DNA from: VAZQ01 sp963758945
Lineage (GTDB): Bacteria > Pseudomonadota > Alphaproteobacteria > Rhizobiales > Xanthobacteraceae
Length of the DNA: 64,000 nt
Assembly (NCBI GenBank): GCA_963758945.1
Contig: CAVWXY010000001.1
Coordinates: forward strand, 1-64,000
Direction of reading: 5' to 3'
The position numbers and the translations under genes were made by a program. The notes beneath the pieces are model-generated. The model was not told the DNA's origin and did no database searches. It was given only the letters and a program-made list of their open reading frames with translations. Positions 34,713 through 44,458 of the stretch are shown one piece after another (within the stretch, counting starts at the first letter, position 1; the number at the start of each line of letters is the position of its first letter).

Positions 34713-34819
34713 TCCGTCGCTCCATGCGCACGATCGCGCCACGTCCGGATCCTCGTCCCGTCGCGTGCGGCAAAGCGTCCGCGACCGGTCAGAGCCGCAA
34801 GTCACGAAGGTAGCGAAAG

Positions 34820-36409
34820 GTGGACGTCGTGAGCACCAAGTCTCCCGCGGAGGTTCTCATCGTCGGTGCCGGACCGACCGGGCTGATGCTCGCCATCACG
34901 CTGCGCCACTTCGGCGTGCCGGTGCGCATCGTCGACCGCGCGGCGCAGTCGAGCGCCGTCTCCAAGGCGCTGGCGGTGTGGAGTGCCAGCCTGGAGGCGC
35001 TGGAGGGGATGGAGGTCATCGACCAATTCCTCGCCGACGGCGAGCGGCTGCGCGCGCTCTCGGTCGGCGACGGCAGCCGCGAGCTGGCCGAGCTCGCGGT
35101 GGGACCGGGGATCGACAGCCCCTATCCCTATCCGCTGCTGCTCCCGCAGTCGCGCACGGAGCAGATCCTGGGCGCGCGGCTCGCCGCGCTCGGGATCGAG
35201 ATCGAGCGCAACGTCGAGTTGGTCGGCCTCACCCAGGACGGCGGCGGCGTGACCGCCAGCCTGCGCCATGCCGGCGATCGCATCGAGGAGGCCGGCGCCC
35301 GCTATCTCGCGGGCTGCGACGGCGCGCGCAGCCTGGTGCGCCAATCCCTGGGCGTCGCCTTCGACGGCTATACCGAGCCGCAGACATTTCTGCTCGGCGA
35401 CGTGCGCATCGACGGCGGCAGCCTCGATCATCGGACCATCTATCTGCGCTGGCACGACGGCGGCACGGTGGCGCTGTTTCCATTCGGGGACGCGGTCTGG
35501 CGCGTCTTCGCCATGCGCGAATCCGGCGCCGGCGAGGCGCCGGCAACGGTCGAGGAACTGCAACGTCACATGGACCGGCACGGGCCGCGCGGCGTTCGCC
35601 TGCGCGACCCGAGCTGGCTGTCGACCTTCCGCATCAACGAGCGCCTGGCGGAACGGTACCGCGCGGGCCGGTGCTTCCTCGCCGGCGACGCCGCGCACAT
35701 CCACAGCCCCGCGGGCGGGCAGGGGATGAATACCGGCATCCAGGACGCGGTCAATCTCGGATGGAAGCTCGCCTACGCCCTCAACGGGATCGGCGATGCC
35801 GCGCTGCTGCTCGACAGCTACGAGACGGAGCGCCGGCCGGTGGCGCGCGCGGTGATCGCGGGCGCGGCCCAGAAGCAGCATCTGGCCTTCGCGTCGAGTG
35901 CGCTCGCGTGCCACGCCAAGAACATCGCGGTTGCAATCTTCGGCAATATTCCCGCCGTGCAAAGAATGCTCCAGGTCGAGCTGTCGGAGACCGACATCGT
36001 CTATCGCGGCGGCCCGCTGGTGGAGCTGGGGGTGCCGCCGCGTCGCCCCCGGCGCGGCGAGGTCGGCAGCCGGGCGCGCGACGCGATGGTCGTCGATCCC
36101 GCCACCAGCAAGACCGGGACGCTATGGTCGCGTCTGTCGCAGTGGCGCCATTCGCTCCTCCTGTTCGAGGATGCCGGGCGTCCGATCGGCACTGACGGGA
36201 TCACGGCCGGAACCGGCGACCGGCTGCAGATCCTGCGCCTCGGCCCGCAGGCCGATCCCCAACGCAAGGCGCGCGAGCGCTATCGCCTGCGCGGCCCGGG
36301 CTGGGTTCTGGTCCGCCCCGATCAGGTGGTCGCCGCGCGCGGCGAGGGGAGCGACTTGACGGCACTGAACAAGTACCTCGATCGCGTGGTGCGGCCCGCC
36401 GCTGCGTGA
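34820..36409 (+). CDS. FAD-dependent aromatic monooxygenase (PheA/MhpA-like)
   Basis: 529 residues. FAD-binding GAGPTG at residues 16-21 in VLIVGAGPTGLMLAITLRHF; CDGARSLVRQ (DG motif); FLAGDAAHIHSPAGGQGMNT and GIQDAVNLGWKLAYAL (GD motif). A C-terminal thioredoxin-like domain (about 400-529) as in phenol hydroxylase and MhpA relatives. Expected to hydroxylate a phenolic acid using NAD(P)H and O2. Substrate not predictable; clustered with its TetR regulator and not with ring-cleavage genes. Confidence 0.92.
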   Translation: MDVVSTKSPAEVLIVGAGPTGLMLAITLRHFGVPVRIVDRAAQSSAVSKALAVWSASLEALEGMEVIDQFLADGERLRALSVGDGSRELAELAVGPGIDSPYPYPLLLPQSRTEQILGARLAALGIEIERNVELVGLTQDGGGVTASLRHAGDRIEEAGARYLAGCDGARSLVRQSLGVAFDGYTEPQTFLLGDVRIDGGSLDHRTIYLRWHDGGTVALFPFGDAVWRVFAMRESGAGEAPATVEELQRHMDRHGPRGVRLRDPSWLSTFRINERLAERYRAGRCFLAGDAAHIHSPAGGQGMNTGIQDAVNLGWKLAYALNGIGDAALLLDSYETERRPVARAVIAGAAQKQHLAFASSALACHAKNIAVAIFGNIPAVQRMLQVELSETDIVYRGGPLVELGVPPRRPRRGEVGSRARDAMVVDPATSKTGTLWSRLSQWRHSLLLFEDAGRPIGTDGITAGTGDRLQILRLGPQADPQRKARERYRLRGPGWVLVRPDQVVAARGEGSDLTALNKYLDRVVRPAAA

Positions 36410-36525
36410 GCCGGTCCGGTCGGCGCCCCTTCGTGCTGGACTGTGGCTGTCGGCAGCCAAGCGGCCATTGCCTTGCGCGCGCCGCACCGGCCTGTGGGAT
36501 TTTTGCAACGGTTAACGAATCTTTT

Positions 36526-36547
36526 CGCCCGGTCACATTGCCGGGCG
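36526..36547 (+). terminator. Hairpin, possible terminator
   Basis: CGCCCGG / CCGGGCG with an eight-base loop, 117 bases after the monooxygenase stop, followed by GATTTCC only. Weak as a Rho-independent terminator. Confidence 0.35.
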
Positions 36548-36598
36548 GATTTCCTGCTTCGATGTCGCGGGGTTACCACATGTCGGGGGGCCGGCTGC

Positions 36599-36736
36599 AT
36601 GAGCATCGATACGGTGCTGCTGATCTTGATTCTCACGTTCGGAATTGGATTTGTGTTGAACCGGTGGAATCCGGGCCGGTATCGCGGTCGCCGTCGCGGT
36701 GCGCGCGAGGGCGCCTCCGCTCGCCGCCGCGCTTGA
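36599..36736 (+). CDS. Small single-span membrane protein
   Basis: 45 residues: MSIDTVLLILILTFGIGFVL forms one membrane helix, then a very basic tail (RYRGRRRGAREGASARRRA). The layout would suit a small inner-membrane protein with a cytoplasmic tail. No ribosome site is clear. Plausible but unproven. Confidence 0.4.
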   Translation: MSIDTVLLILILTFGIGFVLNRWNPGRYRGRRRGAREGASARRRA

Positions 36737-36857
36737 CGCGCGGCCGGACTTAATCACGGCGCGTGTTGCGTAAAGGAAGCCCCGCCGGGGATGCGTCTGC
36801 GCCGCGGATGTGCCGTCACCCGCCGAGGGCGTGCGTCATTCGCCAGCGAAGTCGCGA

Positions 36858-37031
36858 TCAGTCGGTCGACGGGGCGCTGTCGCGCAGGATGGCCCTGAAC
36901 TCGTTCTCGAGCGCCGCCAGCGCCTGCATCAATGCTGCGGACTTGAGCGGACCGGGGGTCCCGAGGCTGCCGGAGAGATCGTAGGCCGGATCGTCCGGAA
37001 AATGAGCCTGGTAAGCTTTCCCATCCAGCAT
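36858..37031 (-). CDS. Small hypothetical protein
   Basis: 57 residues from MLDGKAYQAHFPDDPAYDLS, with GGAGCG upstream. Continues GSLGTPGPLKSAALMQALAA and a helical NEFRAILRD end. No family recognised; the acidic, compact sequence has coding character. It lies alone, upstream of nothing obvious. Confidence 0.45.
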   Translation of the reverse strand: MLDGKAYQAHFPDDPAYDLSGSLGTPGPLKSAALMQALAALENEFRAILRDSAPSTD

Positions 37032-37187
37032 GGCGCCGCTCCGTGGCCGGGAGTTGACCGTGCTCCTACATCGCGCGCGCGGGGTTAAGGGGGGGTTAAG
37101 GGTAACCCGAGCCGCGCGCTCGGCCACTTGCGTGTTGCCGATGCGCGACAGCGAGTTTCCCCGCAATCGAAGGTTTGGGCAGCAGCT

Positions 37188-38783
37188 TCACGATCGAAAT
37201 TGAGCAAAGTTCACGGAGCCGTCGCGCTCGATGCGCTCGAGCAGGTCGACCTCCCACGACAGGTATTCGCGCATCGCTTTGGTGGTGTCCTTCGACCGCT
37301 CGTAGGGCTTGAGCCAGGTGTCCACGGCATCGTCGGCCATCCTGGGATCGGCGGCCGTGAGGGTGTGGCCGGCGGCGAGCCAGGCGGCGTTGCCGCCCTC
37401 GAGCGCGCGAACGGGACGGTCGACGAGCGCGGCCGCCTCGCTCGCCGCCAGGCCCGCGAGCACCCCGTCTTCCGAGGTCAGCACCAGCATGCCGCGCGGC
37501 GGTATCTTTGCCAGCGCGCCCGCGAGCCAGGAGCGGATGGCGAACCAGGCGCCGGGAATATGGCCCTTGAGATAGTCGCGGCTGAGCGAGAGATCGACGA
37601 CGGTGGCATCGTCGCGCGCCAGGAGCCCGGCGAGGCCGGCGCAATCGATGCGCAGCTCCGGCGGCGGCGCGGACGCGAGCACCGGCGCCGGCGGCGAGCC
37701 GGTCTCGCGGCCCGCCTCGACCAGCACGAACACGTCCGACCACCCCATCTGGCGCAGCCAGGATGCGGTCATGACCGCGCGCACCTCGGCGTCGTCGATC
37801 AGCACGATGCGCGCCCCCAGCGTCCCGACATATTGGTCGGTCGCCTGGACCAGCTGCCCGCCGGGCGCGGACAGCGCCCCGGCGACGTGTCCGGCCGCGT
37901 ATTCCATGGGATCGCGCACGTCGAAGAGATAGAGCGTACGCTCTTCCTCGGCGCGCCAACGCGCCAACGTCGCGGCATCCACGCGCGCAATGCCGAAGCG
38001 GCGCGCGACGCGCTCGGCCGCGGACTTGGCCCAGGCGAGGCCGTCGCCCGAGACCTCGGGCGCGCGCCGCGCTTTGCCGCTCTCGCAGGCGAGGCCGGCG
38101 AGGTTCCAGCCCATGGTACCGTTGCGCAGTGCCACCACCTTGTTCGGCACCCCCGCGTTGATCAGTGATTGCGCGCCGATGATGCTGCGGGTGCGCCCGG
38201 CGCAATTGACCACGACCATGGTCTCCGGCGCGGGCGCAATGTCGCGGATGCGCAGCACCAGCTCGGCGCCCGGCACGTTGACCGCGGTCGGGATCGAGAC
38301 GCGCTGATATTCGTCGAATGGGCGGCTGTCGAGCACCACCATGTCGGTGCCGCCGCGGATGAGGCGGTCGAGCTCGTCGGCGGCGACGCTCGGCGTGGCG
38401 CTGGCGTGCTCGACGAATTCTCCGAACGCCTTGCTCGGGACGTTGACGCCGGAAAAGAGCTCGAACCCGGCGTCGGCCCACGCGGCGACGCCGCCGGCGA
38501 GAACGGAAACGTCGGTGTAGCCGGCCCGCCGAAGGATGTCCGCCGCCCGGCCGGCGAGCCCGTCGGCGTCGTCGCACAGCACGATGCGCGTCGTTCGCCG
38601 CGGCACCAGGCGGGCGAATCGGAGCTCCAGCCGGCTCAGCGGCACCGAGCGCGCGAACAGGAGATGGCGCTGCGAGAAGATCAGCTCCTCGCGCACGTCG
38701 ACGAGCGCCAGCTCCCGCCCGTCGGCGAGCATCGCCTTGAGGGCGCGCGCCTCCAGCGGCGGCGGCATGGTTTGCGACGGCAT
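37188..38783 (-). CDS. Multidomain rhodanese-like sulfurtransferase
   Basis: 531 residues with four rhodanese repeats (about 10-125, 130-255, 275-380, 395-505). Only the second keeps a full active-site loop, Cys in VVVNCAGRTRSI. The first has IVLCDDADG; the third and fourth lack Cys (RIVLIDDAEVR, MLVLTSEDGVL) and are probably structural. Transfers sulfane sulfur. Directly downstream (50 bases) of the cysteine-dioxygenase-like gene, which points to thiol or persulfide catabolism. Confidence 0.9.
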   Translation of the reverse strand: MPSQTMPPPLEARALKAMLADGRELALVDVREELIFSQRHLLFARSVPLSRLELRFARLVPRRTTRIVLCDDADGLAGRAADILRRAGYTDVSVLAGGVAAWADAGFELFSGVNVPSKAFGEFVEHASATPSVAADELDRLIRGGTDMVVLDSRPFDEYQRVSIPTAVNVPGAELVLRIRDIAPAPETMVVVNCAGRTRSIIGAQSLINAGVPNKVVALRNGTMGWNLAGLACESGKARRAPEVSGDGLAWAKSAAERVARRFGIARVDAATLARWRAEEERTLYLFDVRDPMEYAAGHVAGALSAPGGQLVQATDQYVGTLGARIVLIDDAEVRAVMTASWLRQMGWSDVFVLVEAGRETGSPPAPVLASAPPPELRIDCAGLAGLLARDDATVVDLSLSRDYLKGHIPGAWFAIRSWLAGALAKIPPRGMLVLTSEDGVLAGLAASEAAALVDRPVRALEGGNAAWLAAGHTLTAADPRMADDAVDTWLKPYERSKDTTKAMREYLSWEVDLLERIERDGSVNFAQFRS

Positions 38784-38833
38784 CTGCAGCTCCGCAAGGC
38801 CGCGCCAGGCGCGGCCGTCACGCGACGGCGGTC

Positions 38834-39376
38834 TCAGGTCGCCTGTTGCGGCGTCATCTGATGGACGTCGCCGGTGGCGAGATCGAAGCGCACGCGCGCG
38901 ATGTTGTCGAGGTTGGTGCCGGTCACGCGCACGAAGCGGGCATTGTCGGGATAATCGATCGAATGGATGGTGCCGTCCTGATAGATGCCGGCGTGCCCGG
39001 GCAGCAGGCGGTACTTCTTGACCGGCTTGAGCTTGGCCTTTCCGGATTCGGTCGCGCCGCCCTCGCGCTCCCATTCGGTCATCTCGGTGTAATGGGTGGC
39101 CTGGCCGTAGATCGCCCAGGACGCGCCATGGTCGTGCGGCGGCGAGACCCGCGCCTTGTCGTTGATGTGGGCGAGAATCTGGAATCCCAGCTCCGGATCC
39201 TCGTAGAGCACCTTCAAGCCGCGCGGTACCTGCTCGCCGCAATGCTGCTCGACGAAATCCGGATTCGCGAGCAGGCGCTCGAGGCGCAGGCGCACCTCCT
39301 CGCGGCCCTTGGGGCCGCCGTCGCGCTTGAGAATGGCACGGCAATCGGACACGAACTGATCGAGATCGTAGGACAT
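38834..39376 (-). CDS. Cysteine dioxygenase-like cupin
   Basis: 180 residues. Cupin with metal-binding histidines in VSPPHDHGASWAIYGQATHY and a later His in DGTIHSIDYPDNARFVRVTG. Resembles the CDO/3-mercaptopropionate dioxygenase branch: a non-heme Fe(II) enzyme oxidising a thiol to a sulfinate. The His-x-His plus later His set is visible; substrate cannot be fixed. Forms an operon with the rhodanese gene. Confidence 0.82.
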   Translation of the reverse strand: MSYDLDQFVSDCRAILKRDGGPKGREEVRLRLERLLANPDFVEQHCGEQVPRGLKVLYEDPELGFQILAHINDKARVSPPHDHGASWAIYGQATHYTEMTEWEREGGATESGKAKLKPVKKYRLLPGHAGIYQDGTIHSIDYPDNARFVRVTGTNLDNIARVRFDLATGDVHQMTPQQAT

Positions 39377-39492
39377 CGTTGGCTCCTTGCAGGCGCGTCG
39401 GTGGTTCTCGAAGCCGGTCCAGCACCTGAAGTGACCGCGGGGACGACGGCAACGGTGCGGTGCCGGGACACTCGGCCGGATTCCGGGTTGGC

Positions 39493-41097
39493 CTAGCTTC
39501 GCCGATCGCGACGGAAAGCGCCAGGACTATGAGACCGCGCGCGAAGCCGCGGGAGCGGGCCTCTCGCCGGCTCGAGATCGGCGATGGCCTTGTCCAAGGC
39601 CTGGCCGGCTTCGTCGGCGAGCGCGGCCTTGATCAGCCCGTCCAGCCGCGCCGCCGCATCGCCTTGCCCGCGCAGCCGCGGGACGAGCTCGGCGAGCTTC
39701 TCGAATTTCATTCGTCCGCGCTCGTGAGTGTCGCCATAGCCCTTGACCAGGCCGCGCATGCGCGCGACCTGCAGCGCAAGGGCATAATCATCGCGCGCGG
39801 TCATCGCAACGAGGCCGAGCCAGGCTGCGAGCGCGGCCTGCTCGTTGGCGAAGCGCAGCGAGCGGCGGCGCAGCGGCTTGAGCCTCGAAAGCGCGTACAG
39901 CAACAGGAAGCCGTGGATCGACGTGGTCTTGACGATCCTTCCCTTGCGCGTCGCGCGATCGACGATGGCGCTGGCCCAAGGCGTGTGCATCAGCCAGCGT
40001 CCAAGCGGAGCCGGCAACGTGTCGGCGATCTCCTGCGTGCGCGGGTGGAAGAATTCGGCGATCTCGAGGATCTGGCCGGCCTCGATCTGCGCCTCCGCCC
40101 GCACCCGCGCGAAGCGGCTCGATCGGATCTTGAGGTCCGCCACGCGGATGGTGTCCTCGTAGGCCATGGCGAGGGCGAGCTGGCGCGCCGTTTCCGCGAG
40201 CAGCCGGCCGGAGCCGTCGCCGCATCGCCGCTCGATCTCCCGGAACGGCTCGAGCCGCGCCAGGAAGTCGCGGGCGTAGTCGGCATCCTGATAGTCGTCG
40301 AGCCGTTCGAGCGCCACGGTGACGAGCGCGTGCGCGTCGCCCGAGAAATCGCGCGCGGCTCGTTCGACGAGCTCGCGCGGGGCGGACGTCGCGCAGAGCG
40401 CCTCCTCGCCGGTGGATGGGGAGCAGGGAACCATCGCCTCGCCCGCATGCGCGGCCTCGAAGCCCGCGCCGAACGCGGCAAGGCTGCTCGCGACGCCGAC
40501 CGCGCCGCGGCGGATCGCCGCCTCGAACGCGGCGCGCGGGAAGGGCAGCGCGCCCGACCCCGCCAGCGCGCCGAACAGCACCGCGCTCACCATGCTCCCG
40601 GCCGCGTCCGCGAGCGCCGCCATGTCGAACGCCACGAGTTGCCGCGCCGCCTCGCGGCAGGCAGCGAGCAGCGCCGCGGCGTCCTCCCGCCCGTCGGCCA
40701 GCGCGATCTTCTCGGTCATGGCGAAAACGCGATGGGTGGAGGCGACGAGCAGCGTCTTCTCCGGCGTGACGAAGCCGCGCTCCACGGCGCGCGCGGCCTC
40801 CATCAGCTCGGAGGCGAGCACCACGTCGACGTCGCCGGGCGTCGGCATCAGGGCGAGCACCGGCTCGCGGCCCCCCGCCTTCGCCGCGGGCTCGGGAAAC
40901 AGCTCGACGTAATAGACGGTTGCGCCGGTGCGCTGGGCGACGCCCGGCACCGAGGTCGCCTGCGCGAGATAGCCGCCGTGCTGCGCCAGATCGACGATCC
41001 AGTCGGCGAGCACGCCGCCGCCTTCGCCGCCGAGCGCCACCACGGCGATGGCGATCGGCCGCAGCTTGGGGACTTGAAGCTTCCCTTGGACCTCCAT
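39493..41097 (-). CDS. iorB: Indolepyruvate:ferredoxin oxidoreductase, beta subunit family
   Basis: 534 residues. The N-terminal 200 residues are the pyruvate-ferredoxin-oxidoreductase gamma domain: IAIAVVALGGEGGGVLADWI, VPGVAQRTGATVYYVELFP, GDVDVVLASELMEAARAVER. The remaining 330 residues form the extra helical C-terminal domain seen in long IorB-like proteins of Hyphomicrobiales; archaeal IorB is only about 200 residues. Starts eight bases after the iorA stop. Oxidatively decarboxylates arylpyruvates to aryl-acetyl-CoA with the alpha subunit. Confidence 0.88.
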   Translation of the reverse strand: MEVQGKLQVPKLRPIAIAVVALGGEGGGVLADWIVDLAQHGGYLAQATSVPGVAQRTGATVYYVELFPEPAAKAGGREPVLALMPTPGDVDVVLASELMEAARAVERGFVTPEKTLLVASTHRVFAMTEKIALADGREDAAALLAACREAARQLVAFDMAALADAAGSMVSAVLFGALAGSGALPFPRAAFEAAIRRGAVGVASSLAAFGAGFEAAHAGEAMVPCSPSTGEEALCATSAPRELVERAARDFSGDAHALVTVALERLDDYQDADYARDFLARLEPFREIERRCGDGSGRLLAETARQLALAMAYEDTIRVADLKIRSSRFARVRAEAQIEAGQILEIAEFFHPRTQEIADTLPAPLGRWLMHTPWASAIVDRATRKGRIVKTTSIHGFLLLYALSRLKPLRRRSLRFANEQAALAAWLGLVAMTARDDYALALQVARMRGLVKGYGDTHERGRMKFEKLAELVPRLRGQGDAAARLDGLIKAALADEAGQALDKAIADLEPARGPLPRLRARSHSPGAFRRDRRS

Positions 41098-41105
41098 CGC
41101 CGTCG

Positions 41106-43325
41106 TCAGGTCGCGACTGCAGTGTTTTCCGGCGAACTGGACTTCCGGCTCGCCGGAGAAAACGTCTCCGACGCAATAAGCTCTTGGCGCCGGTCGATGC
41201 GTCGCTGCAGCCAGCCGATCACGGTCGCGCGCGCGTTGTCCTTCAGCCGGTCCCACCGCGTCGGATTGGCGATGACGCTGGCGCGGTAGAACGACGGGCA
41301 TAGCACCGCCGCGTGCGCGACCTCCCCGCACAGGCCGCAGCCGACGCAGGAATTGATCACCTTGGTCACCGGCTCGCGCCGCAGCGGATCGGGATTGGGC
41401 GCGAGCGTGAGCGAGGGGCAGCCGGACAGCCGGATGCAGGAATGGTCGCCGGTGCAGGTATCTGGATCGACGCCGAAGCGTTCGCGCACGACGCGTTCGC
41501 CCGCCTCGAGGCGCTTGCGCATGAGCGGGCGCACGCGCCGCTGCTTGTTGAGCATGCATTCGGACTGGGCGATGATGACCTTCGGGCCGTTGACGGCGGT
41601 GGTGAGCGCGTCCTTGAGCACGTCACGCATCCGCGCGACGTCGTAGGTGCGCGTGAGCGTGCGCACCCATTTCACGCCGACGCCGCGCACGGCCTTCTCG
41701 ATCGGGTTCCTGGTGGCGCGCATGCTATTGGCGGCGGCGGAGGAGGGCACGTCCTGTCCGCCGGTGGCGGCGGCGTAGCCGTTGTCGACGACGATCAGCA
41801 CGTTGTCGCTCTTGTTGAACACGGCGTTGCCGACGCTCGAGGCGAGGCCGTTGTGCCAGAAGCCGCCGTCGCCGACGAGCGCGATGGCGCGCTTGCCGCC
41901 GGTGCCGCCCAGCGCGGCGGCGCCCGCCCCGCCGAGCCCGTATCCCATGGTGGAGTTGCCGAGATTGAACGGCGGCAGGATCGAGAACAGGTGGCAGCCG
42001 ATGTCGCAACTGACGTGGTGCGGCCCCAGCTCGCGCTCGACGAGCTTCATGGCGGCGAAGATCGGCCGCTCCGGGCAGCCGGTGCAGAACGACGGCGGAC
42101 GTCCGTGCACCTTGCCGGTGAGCGTCCGGCGTGCCGTGCCGAGGCGCTCCGGCGGCGCCGCCGCGGCGAGGGGCGCGCGCCCCTCGGCGACGAGGTCGGG
42201 CCGATAGGCCGCGACGAACGTCCGCACGCCCTGCTTGACGACGCCGCCGGTATATTCGCCCGCCATCGGCAGCATGCCCTTGCCTTCGACGCGGGTGTCG
42301 ACATCGGCGCGGCGCAGGATCGTGTTGACCGCCTGCTCGATGAATTCCGGCTGCCCTTCCTCGATGATCAGCACCGCTTTCTTGCCCGCGCAGAAGCGCA
42401 CGAGCTCGGCGTCGAGCAGCGGATAGGTGACGTTGAGCACGTAGAGCGGGATGCGGCTGTCGCCGAAAACGTCGGCCAGCCCGAGGATCTCGAGCGCGCG
42501 CAACGCCGTGTTGTACATGCCGCCCTGCATGACGATGCCGATGTCGTCGGCGTCGCCGTCGAAGAACTCGTTGAGCTTGTGCTGTTCGACGAAGCGCACG
42601 GCGGCCGGCCAGCGCTTCTCGATCTTGTCCTTCTCCTGCAGGTAGCTCGCCGGCGGCAGCACGATACGGTTGACGTCGCGCACGGGATGCGCCCGCGCGT
42701 CGGCGAGCGAGAAGGCGGGGCGCACGTTGTCGCGGGCGGTGAAGCTGCCGTAGACGTGGCAGGCGCGGATGCGCAGCTCCAGCATCACCGGCGTATTGGA
42801 CGCCTCCGACAGCTCGAAGCCCTTCTCCACCGCCCGCACGATCGACGGCAGGTTCGGGCGCGGGTCGAGCAGCCAGATCTGCGACTTCATGGCGAAGGCG
42901 TGGCTGCGCTCCTGCATGATCGAGGAGCCTTCGCCGTAGTCCTCGCCGACGATGATGAGCGCGCCGCCGGTCACCCCGCTGGAGGCGAGATTGGCGAGCG
43001 CGTCGGAGGCGACGTTGGTGCCCACCGTCGCCTTGAAGGTCGCGGCGCCGCGCAGCGGGTAGTTGATCGAGGCGGCGAGCGCGGCGGCAGCGGCGGCCTC
43101 GTTCGCGCTCGCCTCGAAGCGCACGCCGAGCTCTTGCAGCACGTCCTGCGCATCGGCGAGCACATCGACCAGATGCGAGATCGGCGCCCCCTGATAGCCG
43201 GAGACGTAGGAGACCCCCGATTGCAGCAGCGCCTTGGTGACGGCGAGAATGCCTTCGCCGCGGAATTCCTGTCCCGCACCGAGCCGCAGCTTCGCTACCT
43301 CGCTTTTGAACGAGCGTTCCGCCAT
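41106..43325 (-). CDS. iorA: Indolepyruvate:ferredoxin oxidoreductase, alpha subunit
   Basis: 739 residues. Transketolase-like pyrimidine domain at the N-terminus (GEGILAVTKALLQSGVSYVS, GYQGAPISHLVDVL), TPP-binding domain (GYGLGGAGAAALGG, ALVGDGGFWHNGLAS, VVDNGYAAATGGQD) and a C-terminal ferredoxin-like region with clustered cysteines (DPDTCTGDHSCIRLSGCPSL; INSCVGCGLCGEVAHAAVLC) for Fe-S clusters. Works with IorB on indolepyruvate, phenylpyruvate or similar. Divergent from the TRAP importer. Confidence 0.93.
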   Translation of the reverse strand: MAERSFKSEVAKLRLGAGQEFRGEGILAVTKALLQSGVSYVSGYQGAPISHLVDVLADAQDVLQELGVRFEASANEAAAAAALAASINYPLRGAATFKATVGTNVASDALANLASSGVTGGALIIVGEDYGEGSSIMQERSHAFAMKSQIWLLDPRPNLPSIVRAVEKGFELSEASNTPVMLELRIRACHVYGSFTARDNVRPAFSLADARAHPVRDVNRIVLPPASYLQEKDKIEKRWPAAVRFVEQHKLNEFFDGDADDIGIVMQGGMYNTALRALEILGLADVFGDSRIPLYVLNVTYPLLDAELVRFCAGKKAVLIIEEGQPEFIEQAVNTILRRADVDTRVEGKGMLPMAGEYTGGVVKQGVRTFVAAYRPDLVAEGRAPLAAAAPPERLGTARRTLTGKVHGRPPSFCTGCPERPIFAAMKLVERELGPHHVSCDIGCHLFSILPPFNLGNSTMGYGLGGAGAAALGGTGGKRAIALVGDGGFWHNGLASSVGNAVFNKSDNVLIVVDNGYAAATGGQDVPSSAAANSMRATRNPIEKAVRGVGVKWVRTLTRTYDVARMRDVLKDALTTAVNGPKVIIAQSECMLNKQRRVRPLMRKRLEAGERVVRERFGVDPDTCTGDHSCIRLSGCPSLTLAPNPDPLRREPVTKVINSCVGCGLCGEVAHAAVLCPSFYRASVIANPTRWDRLKDNARATVIGWLQRRIDRRQELIASETFSPASRKSSSPENTAVAT

Positions 43326-43470
43326 CCGTCGTCCCTACGCCTCCCTGTGCGCCCTCTGCGTGCGTCCTCTTGCAGCGCCGTCGCGCAATTGACTCAGCCG
43401 CACGCCGCCGCGATTATATTTGAAACAACTCATCACCAACAGGCTCTCTGTTCATTCCGGAGAGGGGAAC

Positions 43471-44427
43471 ATGCATTCGACCTTCATCGCAGGCTTGGCC
43501 GCGATCGCGGCGATATCGACGGCGCAGGCGCAGGAAATCACCCTGCGCGCCGTCTCGTCCTTTGCCGAGGGCACCGAATTCTCGAAGCATTTCGAGCGCT
43601 TCGTCGAGAAGGTGAACACCGACGGGAAAGGCGTGATCAGGATCAACTATATCGGCGGCCCGCGCGCCGTTCCGCCGTTCGAAGTCGGCAATGCCGTGCG
43701 CACGCGCGTGGTCGACATCGCCAACGTGACCGGCGCGTTCTACACCAACCTGATGCCGGAGGCCGACGGCTTCAAGCTCAACGGCAAGCCGATGAGCGAG
43801 CAGCGCAAGAACGGCACCTGGGATTACATCAATCAGTTGCACAACCAGAAGCTCAATTCGCAGTACCTCGCGCGGCAGTTCCACAACGTTCCGTTCCACA
43901 TCTATCTCAACAAGAAGATCGACAAGATCGACTTTTCCGGCCTCAAGATCCGGGTGACGCCGGTCTACAAGGACGTGGTCGAGGCGCTCGGCGGCACGCC
44001 CATCACCACCGCGCCGGGCGAGGTCTATACCGCGCTCGAGCGCGGCGTGGTCGACGGCTACGGCTGGCCGATCACCGGCATTTTCGATCTCGGCTGGGAC
44101 AAGGTGACCAAGTTCCGCATGGAGCCGCCGTTCTACAGTGTCGAGGTCAACGTGCTGGTCAATCTCGATGCCTGGAAGGGGCTCAACGACCCGCAGCGCA
44201 AGGTGCTCAACGACGCGGCGCTGTGGCTCGAAGCGCTCGACAGCGAGAAGGAAGCGGCCATCAAGGCCGAACGCGAGCGCCAGGCCGCCGCCGGCATCCA
44301 GGCGCTCGACTTCGGTCCGGCGGCCTCGAAGGCCTTCCTCGACCGTGCCTATGACGTGGCCTGGCAGTCCGTGATCAAGCGCGCGCCGGAAAGCGGCCCC
44401 AAGCTGCGGCAGCTGGCGGGGAATTGA
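43471..44427 (+). CDS. dctP: TRAP transporter substrate-binding protein DctP
   Basis: 318 residues from MHSTFIAGLAAIAAISTAQA, a Sec signal cut after AQA; GGAGAGGGG lies just upstream, so this Met is preferred over 43420. DctP fold: FEVGNAVRTRVVDIANVTGA, DFSGLKIRVTPVYKDVVEAL, GGTPITTAPGEVYTALERGV, VDGYGWPITGIFDLGWD. Binds an organic (often carboxylate) ligand in the periplasm. First gene of the dctPQM set. Confidence 0.92.
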   Translation: MHSTFIAGLAAIAAISTAQAQEITLRAVSSFAEGTEFSKHFERFVEKVNTDGKGVIRINYIGGPRAVPPFEVGNAVRTRVVDIANVTGAFYTNLMPEADGFKLNGKPMSEQRKNGTWDYINQLHNQKLNSQYLARQFHNVPFHIYLNKKIDKIDFSGLKIRVTPVYKDVVEALGGTPITTAPGEVYTALERGVVDGYGWPITGIFDLGWDKVTKFRMEPPFYSVEVNVLVNLDAWKGLNDPQRKVLNDAALWLEALDSEKEAAIKAERERQAAAGIQALDFGPAASKAFLDRAYDVAWQSVIKRAPESGPKLRQLAGN

Positions 44428-44458
44428 GCGCTCGCCTACGGGCATTTCGACGGCCGTC

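Noticed and set aside
39460..41289. 609-residue open frame on the plus strand
   Set aside because: Antisense to iorB, which has clear family motifs; no domain in the plus-strand translation.
41313..44354. 1013-residue open frame on the plus strand
   Set aside because: It is antisense to iorA over most of its length and out of frame with dctP beyond; composition is Arg/Ala/Gly/His-rich with no domain, typical of GC-rich shadows.
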